Assembly: GCA_033060915.1 (NCBI GenBank)
Contig: CM065394.1
Coordinates: 30,401,001-30,465,000, forward strand
Source of the DNA: Euryodendron excelsum
Taxonomy: Eukaryota > Streptophyta > Magnoliopsida > Ericales > Pentaphylacaceae
Direction: 5' to 3'
Length of the DNA stretch: 64,000 nt
A program made the position numbers and the translations under genes. Of this stretch, positions 35,002-47,252 are shown in pieces. The notes beneath the pieces are model-generated. The model was not told the DNA's origin, did no database searches, and worked only from the letters and a program-made list of their open reading frames with translations. Position 1 is the stretch's first letter, and every line of letters starts with the position of its first letter.

Positions 35002-36245
35002 CATTATGCTAATGAGTTTAATTCTATCTCAGTAATTTCTTTTCATTTTGATTGATCGTTTTAACATCGACATTTGTCAACTGTTTGTGGTTCAATCTCT
35101 TCATTACTTCTTGTAATTTCGAGAGCCACTTTAAATGAAAATATGTTATTGATAACAATTTTATTTCTATTCCATCTTTCTCCTATATTTACATAATTTA
35201 TTGAGATCTCATTACTTTTTAGGTATTATTTCTTCTGCAGATGATATCTCTTCAAGAGATTTCTCTTATGAGAATTCTTTTACAAGAGCTCATTCATCTA
35301 GAAGTTTAGATATAGTGATTTTTTTAAGAATACTGACTTCTTTATATATTTGTGCCTTTCTCTTTTTAAGAATTGTGTTTTTTGCATCGACAAGTCTCCC
35401 ACTCTTCATGCGTGCTTTAGATTAATTTGCTGCTATATTAACAGATTGTTCTACAGGAATATCAATACGTGCTGAAATATTAATAGTTGATATATATAAT
35501 TTTGTTATTTTCTTTGTATCGATAAACACATCAAGTAATTAATTTGCAATCGTCTGTAAATAAATGATTATGTGAACTTCTAATTCACATTGATTTGTTC
35601 GAGTATCAAGATGAGATACCGTGAAAGCATTCTAAGTGATCTCATGCTATTTTTCTAGTTACGTCTTATCTCTCCCTAATAGTGGAAAAAGTGTCTTATC
35701 AAAATGACAATTCGCAAAATGTGCAGTGAATACATTATCTGTTAAAGTTTTAAGATATCTAATAATAGATAGAGAATCAAAACCAATAAAAATCCTAAGT
35801 CAACGTTGAGGACCCATTTTAGTACGGTGTGTGGGTGCAATTGGTATATATATAACACAACTATAAATTCGTGGATGTGAAATATTTGGTTGTTGACCCA
35901 AAACAAACTGTAATGGAAAATATTAGTAGTAAGCAGTAGGCCAGATACAACATGCAATATGGCATGTCTCTAACCAAAGAAAGGTAATTTCGTTCTCATA
36001 AGTAAAGATCGTGCAATCAACTGAAGGTGTTTGGTGAAAGATTCTGTTAAACTATTTTGTGTTTGTAAGTGCAACAAGATGCTCAACATTAATCCCAACA
36101 GCAATAATCATTGAAAATTTGAGGAACCTCACAGAGATGGTGAAGAACACAATTCTGTCTTGAATTATCTAGTCATATTAACTAAATTAGGTAACATTGA
36201 ATTCAGACCAAAAGTGTCAAATTCATGCCAGAAGTATGAATGAGG
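35002..36245 (-). pseudogene. Copia integrase remnant, part 1
   Basis: On the minus strand, integrase and post-integrase copia words appear in order in shifting frames: FSMIIAVGINVEH and LVAL near 36090, a TYENE stretch near 36000, then SLSIIRYLKTLTDNVFTAHF and ANCHFDKTLFPLLGRDK at about 35780-35650, and VSHLDTRTNQCE near 35600. The upstream half of the element ends near 36245. The RT half is at 23860-24525, on the other side of the gypsy insertion. Decay is far greater than in the gypsy element, as expected for the older host sequence. Confidence 0.75.
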
Positions 36246-36520
36246 GGAAGTCGCGTATTGTATTCTTTTTTTTTTTTTGCCAATAAATTTTTTCACAAAT
36301 TTTTTTAATAAAATTTTAACGAGACAATTTTAATACACTCACATCTTATTATGCTGCAACGAGGAATTGAGCTTTCTAGAGCACAATGGATTAAACTCAC
36401 ACAGGGAGCCCTTAATTTTTGATATATGATCATTACAAACAAATATTGACTTTATTGGTTTGGACCGTTCACATTATTTTCTTGTTTTCATTTGTTACAT
36501 TTTCCATGATAATGACCTAA

Positions 36521-39047
36521 GGCTATGTTTGGTATAAGAGAATAGAATGATTGGATCATGTTTATTTTTATCTTTATTTTTATTTTCTTCTTTGGTACTA
36601 GAAATGGTATTGAATTAAAACAAAGTAAAGATTCGACCGAACCTACCTCATTTGGAGAGGGTATGGAGAATTCAAAATAGAAATGAAAGTGGGAATGAAG
36701 GTGAAAATGAAAATTTATACAAGTATAGAGGTGAAGATGGACTAAGGTTTCCCCAGCCCCACCCCGCTTTACATTTTTTAAAATTTTGTATAGGTTGATT
36801 TTTTATTTTTTTTTTTACTCTTTGGACGTCTATTTGCTTAGGGTTTTTTCACTATTCATCTAATGATGTGAGTAGATGTATAATTTTTAAAAATTAGCAG
36901 CATGTAAGTGTAAACAAATTAAATGGTGAAATGATGTGGAATAGATGTATCATTTAATTCTTAAAAATTGTTTGGTATGAAATATAATTTACTTATCATT
37001 TAGATAAAGGATTGAAATGACTATGATAAAATTTTTTAAGTTCATTAATGTCAAACATAAGTTAGATAAAAAAAAGTTAAAAATAAGGTTTGATAAATTA
37101 ATTGGCTTAAAAGTTTTGGAAATTGAACACCAAATTCTAAAAATAAGGTTTTTATAGCAATTTATGTATCACAATTATTAAATAAAAAAATGAAATTCTT
37201 CAACATGGATAGAACTGACTCTGATTATTTGCCTTGAATATGAATTGATTTGCACTTAGGCTTTAAATTGGGCTTGACAAGTGTGAGGCGAGGGTGGGTG
37301 TGGAGACGGGGGTGAACGAAGTTTTGTACCGACGGGGTGGGGATGGACATCTAACAAAATTTTCATACAGGTATGGAGGATTGAAGTGGCTATGATGAAG
37401 TTTTTTAGGTTTATTAATGTCAAACATAAGTTAGATAAAAAAAAGTCAAAAATAAGATTTGAGAAATTAATTGGCTTAAAAGTTTTAGAAATTAAAAATC
37501 AAATTCTAAAAATAAGGTTTTTATAGCAATTTATGTATCATAAGTAGTAAATAAAAAAATGAAATTCTTCAACATGGGTAGAACTAACTCTAATTATTTA
37601 ACTTAAATATGGGTTGATTTGCACTTAGGTTTTAAATTGAGCTTGGTAGGTGTAACGCGGGGGTGGGTGTGGAGGCAGGGGTGGACAGAGTTTTGTACTC
37701 ACGGAGTGGGGATGGACCTCCAACAAAATTCTCATACCGGTTTGGAGGTGGGAATGTAGATGAATTGTGTAGGTGAATGTGGGGATGGAAGTGTCAATTC
37801 CTACCCAATCCATTGTCATCCCTATTTGATATTACTATTTAAAGTTAAAATGATCATTTTTTTAATAATGATCATTTTTACATTTTGTTGAAATGACCAT
37901 TTTTTCTTTCAAGAATAGAAATAACCCTTTCATTCTTTAATAAAATGAGAACATAAAATAAAACTTGATAATATTTTTGTTATTAAATTTTTTGATAAAA
38001 AAATAATACATCTTTTGTAAATGTTTATTTTTATTTTTATTTTAATTATTCAAAAAAGAATTTTAAAAAGTTAAAAAAAATACTTTTGTGGTATTTATTT
38101 TTAAAACAATCATTCCTCTCTGGCCACCTACTGCCACAATTCACCATTGATGCCATCATTTACCACTGTCACTGCTACTATCACCATTGCTACCACCACC
38201 CAACGGACCCACGAGTGGCGGGCGTAAGCCATGGCCTTAAGATCGAGAAAGCCAGACTAACCCTGCTAATTTTTATAGTGTTTCTACTTTGGAGCCTTTA
38301 AGCACAAGGAGCTGGCCCAATTACCAAGCAGTTTTTGCTATTTGATTATCACCTGTATGACATATTATTTAGAACAAATATTTTATAGTGCATGAATCCC
38401 ACATTGTTTTAAGCTGAATCTATCAATCTAACACCTCAAACAAATCTACCACTTTTTTAAACAGTAGCCGGTAACCCAGTAGCCAAATTTCATGTGCTCA
38501 CCTTTTTTATTATTAAATCCATATTTTTTTTTTTACAATTATTGAATCTCTTTCCGAAGAAAAGCTATAGCCAAATGAATATATAAAGTACTGAAACGTG
38601 CGATTCATTTCACCAAGTATTTCGGCTACGAATATAAATTTTACCTCCACCATCAGCCACCGCCATCTACAAACCACCACTCACCCTCATTCTTACCCAC
38701 AACTGTGGCTACCGCCGTGACTACTATCACCACCACTAGCCGTCACTTTTTACGCCGCCACTATCCACTGCCATTCACCTCTGTCACCACCATAGGAGTA
38801 CCAAATGTTTAATAATATTTAATAAATAACATATAATACTTTTAATATTTCATATATAAGATAATATCTATTTCTTATATTATATATTAAAATTTCATTC
38901 TATTCTATTTTAGTATTATCAATGTCAAACAATAAAATGAAAATGATCATTTCATTTTCACTAAGCAAACAAACGAGAGAAGAAGAATAACAATTTCATT
39001 TCATTCTATTCTTGTTATCATTCTATTCTCTTATATCAAACATAGTC
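36521..39047. mobile_element. PIF/Harbinger-like TIR element, non-autonomous
   Basis: The left end GGCTATGTTTGGTATAAGAG (36521) is matched in reverse by CTCTTATATCAAACATAGTC (39028-39047). TAA stands on each side (36518-36520 and 39048-39050). A GGxCxxTGTTTGG-type end and TAA target duplication are marks of PIF/Harbinger (Tourist). The 2.5-kb interior has no transposase frame and contains the 371-bp tandem duplication described next. Confidence 0.65.
37010..37745. repeat. 371-bp tandem duplication
   Basis: Two copies start GATTGAAATGACTATGAT (37010) and GATTGAAGTGGCTATGAT (37381). Each runs through a TTTTTATAGCAATTTATGTATCA word to a GGGGATGGAC stretch at the end. They are about 90% alike by eye and lie inside the Harbinger-like element. 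Confidence 0.75.
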
Positions 39048-39171
39048 TAAAAAACATTAAATTTATGGCATATCACAACTAACACCTTTATTGGAAAAAT
39101 GAAGGGTTTGGGTAGCTGCTACTTCTAGCTTAACTAAATATGAGTCACACTATAGCTTGTGCTTTGGTGGG

Positions 39172-39292
39172 TTTGGGTTCAACTGTGACTTACTTCTTTT
39201 TGGAGAGCGCAGCAGGATAAAGGCTGTTATGGTCACGCTCAGAAAGTTAGCTACATTGGTCGACCCCCTTTTACCCTTTTATTTAGCAAAAA
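39172..39292 (+). mobile_element. 5'-truncated SINE
   Basis: GGTTCAACTGTGACTTAC, GTTATGGTCACGC, TTAGCTACATTGGTCG and TTTAGCAAAAAAAA match, in order, the 3' half of the SINE at 544-823 read on its own strand. The tRNA-like head is missing. Confidence 0.65.
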
Positions 39293-39299
39293 AAAATAT

Positions 39300-40990
39300 A
39301 TATATGAGCCACTCTCATTCTAACAGTCAAAATAATGAATATGAATAAACGAAATTGTGAACTGTGATATGATTTTAATTTCTTTTTCATCAGAAGCTCG
39401 TATTTTAAAAAGTGCTCATTGATCACATAGAGACGAAACTATGGATTGTATTTCTTCTGTTTATTACGAAATGCTCAAAATTTAGGTTGGGTCAAATATA
39501 TAATTAAGTTTTTTTAAAATCAAGTTTAAGTACGTAATGGATTCAAGAAAAAAAAAAAACTCAATAAGTAACTAAATACCAGCAATCAAGATGGATTTAT
39601 GATTTCAACTGGGTTTGATGTTGATATGATGCTCTGAATTTACTAGATAGTAGATAGTTTCTCGTATGAAGGGGATGAAATTTGGGTTTTAAAGCCCCCA
39701 AATTGATGTTTGGTGGAATTTTCTTGCTCCTCCTCCTCGACCTCCTCTCGCTCTCTCTTTGCTTTCTTTTTTTGTTTGTTTGGAAAAAGTTATATTCTTA
39801 TATAAAAACTCTACCAAAATAATATGAAATAGTGAGAAAATTTAAATTATGAACTAAAATAATGAGCGTTTTCTTGTTTGAAATGAATAAATCACAAATA
39901 GTCAGTTCATTCTATATGAAAATTCTGTACGATAACAAAGGCAAGGCCAGCCCAAACCAAGCTGATCCAAACTGGACCAACAATTGGGCCAGAAGAAGCC
40001 CTAATATTTTGGGTCAAAGTGTCCCAAATGGTACAGGTACTTATTTTATGTTTTCCTCCATACTGCATGATAGGGGAATTTGATGGATTTTAAATAAATT
40101 GATGGTCTGTGCCTCAGGTAATGCTAATATGGCAAAGATAAAAACCTAGAATATCTTACATAATCAATTTACAAACTAATATGTGACGAGTTTTTGCAGA
40201 ATAATTATATATAATTTTTTTATTTGTATAGCACTACTCAAAAACAGATGCTGGCGTGCAAAAATAGTAGAACCGACATCTGTGAAAATCCACAAAGGCA
40301 CGGGTGGCAAAATAGTTTAAATGAGAGAAAAAGCAGAAAAAAGAAAAAATTCAGCTCTACAGATTAGCAATCCAAACAACAATAAAGCAATCTCAGCAAA
40401 GTGGCAAAACCTCTTACGCCTCAACAATGGGTCCAATTTCAACAAAAAGTTTTTAAAGTAAATACTTATTGAGGTTCATAAAATTTGATGGGGCTTTTTG
40501 GTCACAGTGATAAGATACTGCATTTTCAGTATACTGTCTTCTAAATCATCTTAATATTTTAAGAACTTGGAGAAATTTCTCTCAGAAGCGATTGCAGTGA
40601 GATACAGACACAGCTTGCTCCACAAAATCAATCCCCAGAATTACGTCCAGATTTTTTTTTATTTTGAAAACTTTATTTTATAATAGTTTTAGTAATGCAA
40701 TACAAATACAAAAATCATATAGAACTCTTTTAATTTAATACAGAATGATGTGGGTGATATAAGTTGTATCACATTTTGAAGAAACTAAGAGCCATCAAGG
40801 TGAGTTTTTAGTTAAAAAAATGCCTGCAATGTCGAGATGTGAATTTTGTATAAAAGTGATGGATATATAGAAAGAAGAAAAAAAAAACTGCGTTTATAGC
40901 CTCACTAGTCTCATAAAGTTCAAATTTTAAAACAGCAATGGTTGGAACTTGGATCACAATTCCAGCCAAAACGGTCTGTAAAAACTTAAA
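39300..40990. other. AT-rich intergenic DNA
   Basis: Holds one decayed MITE copy (about 39785-39925). No gene is seen; the open frames are short and lack family features. Confidence 0.4.
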
Positions 40991-40993
40991 CGG

Positions 40994-41230
40994 AAAAAAA
41001 AAAAAACTGACCACCGGGGTGATTTTTTCCGAAGATCTAACCCGAGGAAATTTTCCCTAGTTGGTGTCACACGCACCGGCCTAAACGCGTGTAACAATAA
41101 GTCTTGAACTTGCGTAGTCGAACATATGACCAAAGCTTGGATACAATTCGTTTAGACAATAGAGGCTCGTTCTACCAACCAATTGCGCTAGTATCCGGGT
41201 TAACCCCAGAAGTTAAACCCATAACCAACC
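40994..41230 (-). repeat. Probable SINE with T-tail
   Basis: On the minus strand TAGCGCAATTGG (41190-41179) fits the A-box consensus exactly and GTTCGACTAC (41123-41114) fits a B box at tRNA-like spacing. The segment ends in a run of about 13 T (at 41006-40994), as in Au-type SINEs. I could not find a clear target-site duplication. Confidence 0.5.
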
Positions 41231-41234
41231 AAGT

Positions 41235-41863
41235 AGGGAGCAACCCACTGTTAAAACTGGGTTACTTAGGCTGAGAACTGGGGGAAGACGGTACAAACTA
41301 TTAGAAATATTGTCCTCATAGACATATGAAGGTCCCCAAGAGGTCACTTTAGGGGTACTGCCATTCAGGTTTTTGGTCTATTTAAACAAGCTCAATCTAC
41401 AGTACTGTACCAATGAGAATGTACGTGTATTCCATCATATATATTATATATACATATATGTCTCATATTTAAGAGGATGAAAGTGGTTGATGTCATGCCA
41501 GGAAATGGCCTAACAAATGCATCATTTTATTGGGTTGGTGATGATCAAAGCGGCAGGACCACCTCCCCATGAGTTTTGCAGTGCCCAGCATGTGCAATAT
41601 CCTCATGAAAGACTGCAGAGATTATTAATAAAAGACCTTAAAAAAGTGCCACAAGTTGCACCATGATCCTTATCTTCATCACCAGCCATTTTTTGAATGA
41701 GCTATGGGTACAGTAATTGGAGGAACAGAACTAACTTGAGGACTGAATACTAAATAGATTTTATGAAATTCTTAGTCAAGCAAATAAGCAGAAAATTGAA
41801 CTCTTACATGTGGGAAGAGAAGGTGATCAGAAAGATCACTGATCAATAATTACCTAGAAATCC

Positions 41864-41865
<2 letters not shown>
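41235..41865. other. Intergenic DNA
   Basis: No gene is seen. It would be the 3' flank of the minus-strand gene at 41930-42139. A (GA)n run follows at 41868-41910. Confidence 0.4.

Positions 41866-41867
<2 letters not shown>

Positions 41868-41910
<43 letters not shown>
41868..41910. repeat. (GA)n microsatellite
   Basis: About 21 GA units, 20 bases beyond the end of the small gene, so probably within its 3' UTR (as CT on the coding strand). Confidence 0.9.
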
Positions 41911-41913
<3 letters not shown>

Positions 41914-41929
41914 AAGGGACAAGATGAAT

Positions 41930-42139
41930 TTATTCATAGGAAGGAGAAAAGGCTATGCAAGCAAGCAGGAGAATAGCAGCAGAAGCACCATCTTCTTCAA
42001 GAGTGAAGCTGCTCCTCTTGAACTTGCTGGCTTTCCCTTTGTTGCATTGAATCTGCCTTTGCAACTGGTGATGGTGGTGTTGCTGCTGCTCCTGCTCTTT
42101 TTGCTTCTTCTTCATAGCTGCTTCTACCTTTGACACCAT
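41930..42139 (-). CDS. Small plant protein of unknown function
   Basis: The predicted protein has 69 residues. The N-terminal half is charged and Gln/His-rich (KKKQKEQEQQQHHHHQLQRQ, 10-29). The C-terminal half has KFKRSSFTLEEDGASAAILL, then LACIAFSPSYE. I recall this C-terminal block as conserved in short proteins of many flowering plants, with no known role; that is memory, not a search. A good TATA box, a CT-rich leader of the usual length and an ATG in a fair context (AAAATGG) support a real gene. The long hydrophobic AAILLLACIA run could be a weak membrane or packing helix. The opposite-strand frame at 41924-42133 is a shadow. Confidence 0.72.
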   Translation of the reverse strand: MVSKVEAAMKKKQKEQEQQQHHHHQLQRQIQCNKGKASKFKRSSFTLEEDGASAAILLLACIAFSPSYE

Positions 42140-42246
42140 TTTCTACTTTCTGAGCTTTAGAAACTCACTATAATTAGCAAAAACTAAGAGAGAGAGAGAG
42201 AGAGTGAGAGTTTGTGCATGGGGAAATCCAATACATGCACCTCCTG

Positions 42247-42254
42247 TATTTATA
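42247..42254 (-). promoter_or_regulatory. TATA box of the small gene
   Basis: GGCTATAAATACAGG on the minus strand is a strong plant TATA box, 108 bases before the ATG. A (CT)n stretch at about 42188-42205 lies in the predicted leader, a common plant core-promoter companion. Confidence 0.7.
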
Positions 42255-42259
42255 GCCTC

Positions 42260-43272
42260 TAGTGGCATTTGGTTGTGGAAACTAAAATGCCCTTGGTTTC
42301 TAGCAAATACCACTTATGAATGTGGCACTTGAGCCTTTTAGATCACCCATACCCTTTTCTGAGGATTTATGTATCTTAATATTAAAATTTTGATTGCATT
42401 CATAAAAATTAAAATAAAAAAAACTTTGCTGGCATTGTGAGGTGAGGCAATAATTTTTGTTAAAGACATGTGAACTCACCATGGCACTTCCCATTCCAAT
42501 TATTGGACTTACACGTGGGCCATACATGTTTTAACCACTGGGTTTTCAGCTAATGGGTCACTGCATTCAAATTTTTACCTCCCACAGGAAGACCCCACTG
42601 AATTCAAATTCTGAGTGAGTTCTCACTGAAGAACAATGATGAGAAACTTTTACCAAACAGTCCAAACACACATTTGAAACCTTCTCCCTCCAAAGTCCAG
42701 ACCAAGGAAAGAAAAACAAAGAAAAGGAAAGTTGAAAAGAAAATTGGGTGTGAATGCTTATTGTTATTGTTACTTCAGTTTCAATTATCATATCAATCAT
42801 ATATTGAAATACCCTTTTAAGTTAAAATTATCAAATATGAGAAGGGGATGGGGTGAGTCCTTCATCAGCTGGAACTTTTGGCAATATGCTGCATTGGATT
42901 CTCCCTTGACTGCCCAATCATAGGTAGTATCAGCTGATAATTTTCTTAGCTGTTTCAAATTTAAATATATACATATAGATAATATATATCTATATATATA
43001 GATATATATATATATACTAAATATAGATTATGGATAGCATCTTGAGTCTGATCGCACAATATGTATAAAATAGGTTAACAAAGAAAGGAATAAACCACTA
43101 TAACTAGCAATACATTATAGGCACTTGCAGCATAGCACAAGACAATGATTGGGTGACTGGATTTGTATGAGAAAGAAGAGGACATGTATAAGGAAAAATA
43201 AATATTTATATCAAAGACAGCTAAAACTGCTATTGTTTGTGAAGGCTAAATTGTAATATCTTGCAACTTAAG
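42260..43272. other. Promoter side and intergenic DNA of the small gene
   Basis: Contains a (TA)n-rich patch at about 42965-43018. No other gene is evident. Confidence 0.4.
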
Positions 43273-43287
43273 GGTCCCCTAACATTA

Positions 43288-43530
43288 ATCAATTGGTTAG
43301 TCCACTTGACCAGAATTCTTAGTCTCTTTTTGGAAGGTTAAGAATTCGATTCTTGTCAAGTGCAAAAATTAGTCACAAGGGACTTATCCCTTGTTATTGT
43401 GAATATCCTAGTTTTGGCATGGATGCATGATCTGCTTTTGATCGGATTAGAGAAGAAATTAATTGAGATCCGCACAAATTAACCCTAACTCCTTGACCGC
43501 TGAACCACAAAAACAAAAAAAAAAAAAAAA
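43288..43530 (+). mobile_element. SINE with 15-bp target-site duplication
   Basis: A 243-bp body has an A-box-like TTGGTTAGTCCA at its head, a B box GAATTCGATTC (43342-43352) and a poly(A) tail (about 43514-43530). It is flanked by GGTCCCCTAACATTA (43273-43287) and GGTCCCCTAGCATTA (43531-43545), 14 of 15 bases alike. Its sequence differs from the SINE at 544-823, so a second family is present. Confidence 0.8.
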
Positions 43531-43545
43531 GGTCCCCTAGCATTA

Positions 43546-44619
43546 GCACAAGCTCTCCTTGTCCAAAGTGAGAAGTAGTACTCATGTGCAAAGCCACGTG
43601 ATCATGTGTCCATGATCAGTCATCTCCCAGGCAGACTCTCCCAGTGGGTCCAATGTGCTCATTTGCTTTACTCATTTGTCATCTTCATGTGTTACTTCAC
43701 TTATCATGTTCACCATATTTTTGTTTTTGTATACAATCATAGTTAATTAGTTCAGAGTTAACATTCAATTCTGCTTTTAGGATTTGAGCTAAATATTTGG
43801 TTCTACCACTATTGAGGACAGTAAGAGAAAGATTAGGCATGGGTTGGTGAGAGAGAGATTTTATTTGTGAAACATGAAGTCAACATTTTTTTTTTTTTTT
43901 TTTGATAACGTGAAATAACCTGTTCAAGACAGGCCTTCCAACCTACTTCTAAGTAAGTAAACTCTTTAAAAAACGGACAACATTTACTATTTATCAATTT
44001 CGAATAAGACATAGACCAGACAGTTGCTTTTAGAGAGAGACTAACACCAATTTACAAAGGGTGAGTCGAGCTTTGATGACTCATGTAGATTGTGAAGTTT
44101 ATCCACAACATAAGGGGCCAAAGGTAATGACTTATACTGTTTGATGTGATTGAAATAGACAAGAAATGCGAGGTAAGGACATGAACCCGTTATTCTCAGC
44201 ATGCAGGAGCCATAGCCTTAGAAAATGGGGTGTAGGCCACTCTGAGAACATGCCATTTTGGTTGGATTGATCTTTAGAATACATTTGATGGAGAACTCCA
44301 TTGACCTTGTTGTTTGCTTGAACCAATCACCTTCCAATTTGGTCGCAGGATATTTTTATAAGCTGAATTAAAGTACTTAACTAAATCCCATAAAAAAAAA
44401 AAATTAAAGGCCAAGTCTTTTTCTTTTAGAGGACACCCAAACACAGTTAGGCATTAGACTGGATCTCTTTGTCCTCCTATATACCTAGGATTATTCCTCA
44501 CATAAACCTAGTTTAGTTGCCCCTCTGGCTCTATGATTGACTATAACCTTAGGTTCAGTTGTTTAAGGTTCTCAACCACAAACAATCAACTCAGGTTTTT
44601 TTTTCCCAAATATTTTGGA

Positions 44620-44656
<37 letters not shown>

Positions 44657-45590
44657 ATTTAATTTCCAAGAGCTAAAGTTGGCGAACCAAAAATATAATG
44701 TAGTTATTTCTTTTTTTTTTCTTTTTTATACTTAAAATGAATATACAAATAAGTTATTTTATATATTTATCCTGAAGTATTTCTTTTTAGCATTACACAA
44801 TCAGTTATCTGCGAAAAATTCCATTGAGGCCCAAAACTTTTAAGTCTCATTACATTTTTCGATCGCTAAAAAGTATATTTAGTCTTACTGAGCTATTATA
44901 AAGACTCAAATTTAAATATTGAATAAAAAAATTTAAATTTTTACCCATTGAACCAAGCATTGATGGATCATGTGATGTGAAATTGTGGTTGCAGTTCCCT
45001 TTGAGATTGAGAAACCAGCAGTCTATCGATCATCCCCGACAAGCAATTATCAGCCCCATTCATGCATTACTATAGTTCTCTACATTTTCCTTTCAAAGAT
45101 TTTATCCCCTTGTTAAATGAATTTGGAATTTTGCAAATTCAATTATTGATATGTTTTTTACTCATAGTTGGATAAGCTTGCAGTAAGCAGGGTGGGGGGA
45201 GCGGTTTTGCTGAAATTAAGAAAAGTGTTGTTACTACTATTAATAATGTCGCTTAATGAAAAGACATCACATGGCATGCCTTAAAAATCCCCCTTTATCA
45301 GATTCTAAACTCTAAAACCCCGAGCGTACCCTCTCGCCATCTCTTTCTCTCAATTTTCTCTCTCTAAACCGAAGCCCCAACCCTTTCTCTCTCTAAACCG
45401 AAGTCCCAGCCGACGGCCACCTGGCCTTGACTTCCTTCTCTTTGTCCCTCTATCTCAAAAACTTGTAGCCGACCTAGCACAATGTCTTTTCTCTCACCTA
45501 AAAACAATAATTATAGTGTAGACCCAACCCTTTCTCGCTCTCTCCGTGCTCTACCCTCCTTCATGCCATTATTTTTCAGAATTAGCTCGT
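43546..45590. other. Intergenic DNA
   Basis: Holds poly-T runs (43887-43906) and a (GA)n microsatellite (44622-44655). A CT-rich patch with two TCTCTAAACCGAAG copies lies at 45355-45400. No gene is seen. Confidence 0.4.
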
Positions 45591-45594
45591 CTTT

Positions 45595-45835
45595 AAATTT
45601 TAATATGTAAAATTTTTTAAACTCTTTATATTATTATGTCACATATAGATAAATAAAATTTAATAGATAATATTGTTATTTTATTTAAACTCATAATCTC
45701 ATTTTGTTATTTTTTTTAGTGTTGAGTAAAATTGTGAATTTAAATAAAATAATATTATTTATTAGATCTGAGCGATTAACACATGACACAATGAGATAAG
45801 GAATCGAGAAGATTCTAAATATTAAGGTTTGGAGG
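45595..45835. repeat. Foldback MITE, about 240 bp
   Basis: Inverted arms of about 90 bp meet near 45710. The words TTATTTTATTTAAACTCA on the left and GTGAATTTAAATAAAATAA on the right pair, and outer parts (TTAATAT, TGTGTCA words) also pair with mismatches. No clear target-site duplication was found. Confidence 0.5.
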
Positions 45836-46980
45836 GAAGCCAAACTCTCTTTTCTCTCATAAACTCGTCTAGTTTATAAGCTCAGCTTAAACTCGACTCG
45901 ATAAGCTTATACGTCAAAAAATTCAGGCTACTCAAGCTCGGCTCGTATTCGACTTGATTAAAGTTCATTTGAGATTGGCTCAGACCTTAAATAAATCAAG
46001 TTTGAACATATTTTTAAGCTCGTTAAAATTTTCAAATCAAATTTAAACAATTCACTATCCAGCTCGACTCTACTCATTTATAGCTCTAGTGGGTGGGTGA
46101 GTTGGATTCATCAGACAGGCCTGGGTTGATGGGGTCTGCAATTCTTGGGTTTGGGCTAAAATATACAGTTTTGATTTTGTGTTGCGAGCCTTGTGTAGTG
46201 GCCTGAAGCCTCTACTGGGGCCTGCTGGTGTGGGTTGGATATCTAATCCTGTCTATTGTTTATTTCTCAGATTGTTTGAGTTTTGCTGGGCTAGCAAATA
46301 AAAGAAGCTTAATTTATTTTGGATTTGGATTGATTTGGGCTTAGGATGGATTTGATTTTGGGTTTGGGAGTTGGAAATGTCTGACGGTTGGAGTTTCTGA
46401 CCTTCACAATCCAATCCAGCTTACTGTATTTGTGCTTGAGGACATTATTATTGACTCGATTCGAGTCTGGGTCTAGGTTTCCTCATCTAAGACTTTGAAT
46501 TAATTAGTTTCATAGCTTGTTTGATTATAGTTTTTAGAGTTAATTTCACTTTGCCTTTTTGCTTAGCTTGAAAAACACATACATTCACTTTAAAAATTTA
46601 TACTTACACCCCTTATACAGTGTTCCCAAAAAACGTTAATACCTTAGCGATTTATTAGAACAAATGTTCCGAAATATGGTACACTTTCGTTTTAATACGG
46701 TGAATTTAGCGATCCCAAACAATTCTTGAATTTTTTTCTATTTATTTCCTTAAAAGTTAGCTAAGGAGGCGAAAAAATAAAATATAATGAACTAAAATCT
46801 AGGAAGGGTGGAATTTTGGTAGGAAAATGTGAAAAAATGGCCCATAATGTTCCCAAAAATGTGTCTATATATTATTAATTTGAAAAAAAATGATTATATT
46901 TTTAATTTATTTCTAATTGACCAATTGTTAAAAGAAATATGCTCTAAAAATACCTTAAATTTTAATAGTATTTCAGCAAT
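45836..46980. other. Intergenic DNA with degenerate CTCGACTC-type repeat
   Basis: 45870-46080 is rich in AAGCTCGGCTCG and AACTCGACTCG words, a decayed dispersed repeat related in style to 1860-2170. The rest, with much GGGTTTGGG, has no gene-like frame. Confidence 0.4.
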
Positions 46981-46984
46981 TTAG

Positions 46985-47252
46985 AGCATGTGTTGTATCA
47001 AGTTCCCACTTCCGTTTCACATATCGAAAAGATTCACGTTCCAATTTCTTTTTGAAATTGGTTCATTGAGACTCAAACTTTGCCTTCTTTTGCATTTAAG
47101 GTTGCCTTCTTTTTCCATTTCAGTCATTTTTGTTTTTGATGCTATCATGAGTGTGCATCCATGTTATCTAGTTTTTTTGGATTTTACAAGCATATTTGAC
47201 GGGCACATTACTCGGAAGTTATCATCTTTCTTTTTTAAAGTAGTTCATTGAG
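46985..47252 (+). repeat. Dispersed unit of about 165 bp, copy 1
   Basis: Carries ACTCAAACTTTGCCTTCTTT, TTTCAGTCATT, GTTTTTGATGC and ACAAGCATATTTG. The same order of words recurs at 50355-50544, at 52295-52430, and in further copies at about 52440-52860. A foldback element and a solo LTR have been inserted between these copies, so they were once one array. Confidence 0.6.

Noticed and set aside
41924..42133. Plus-strand open frame of 69 codons
   Set aside because: It lies opposite the small minus-strand gene, which has the TATA box and the better protein.
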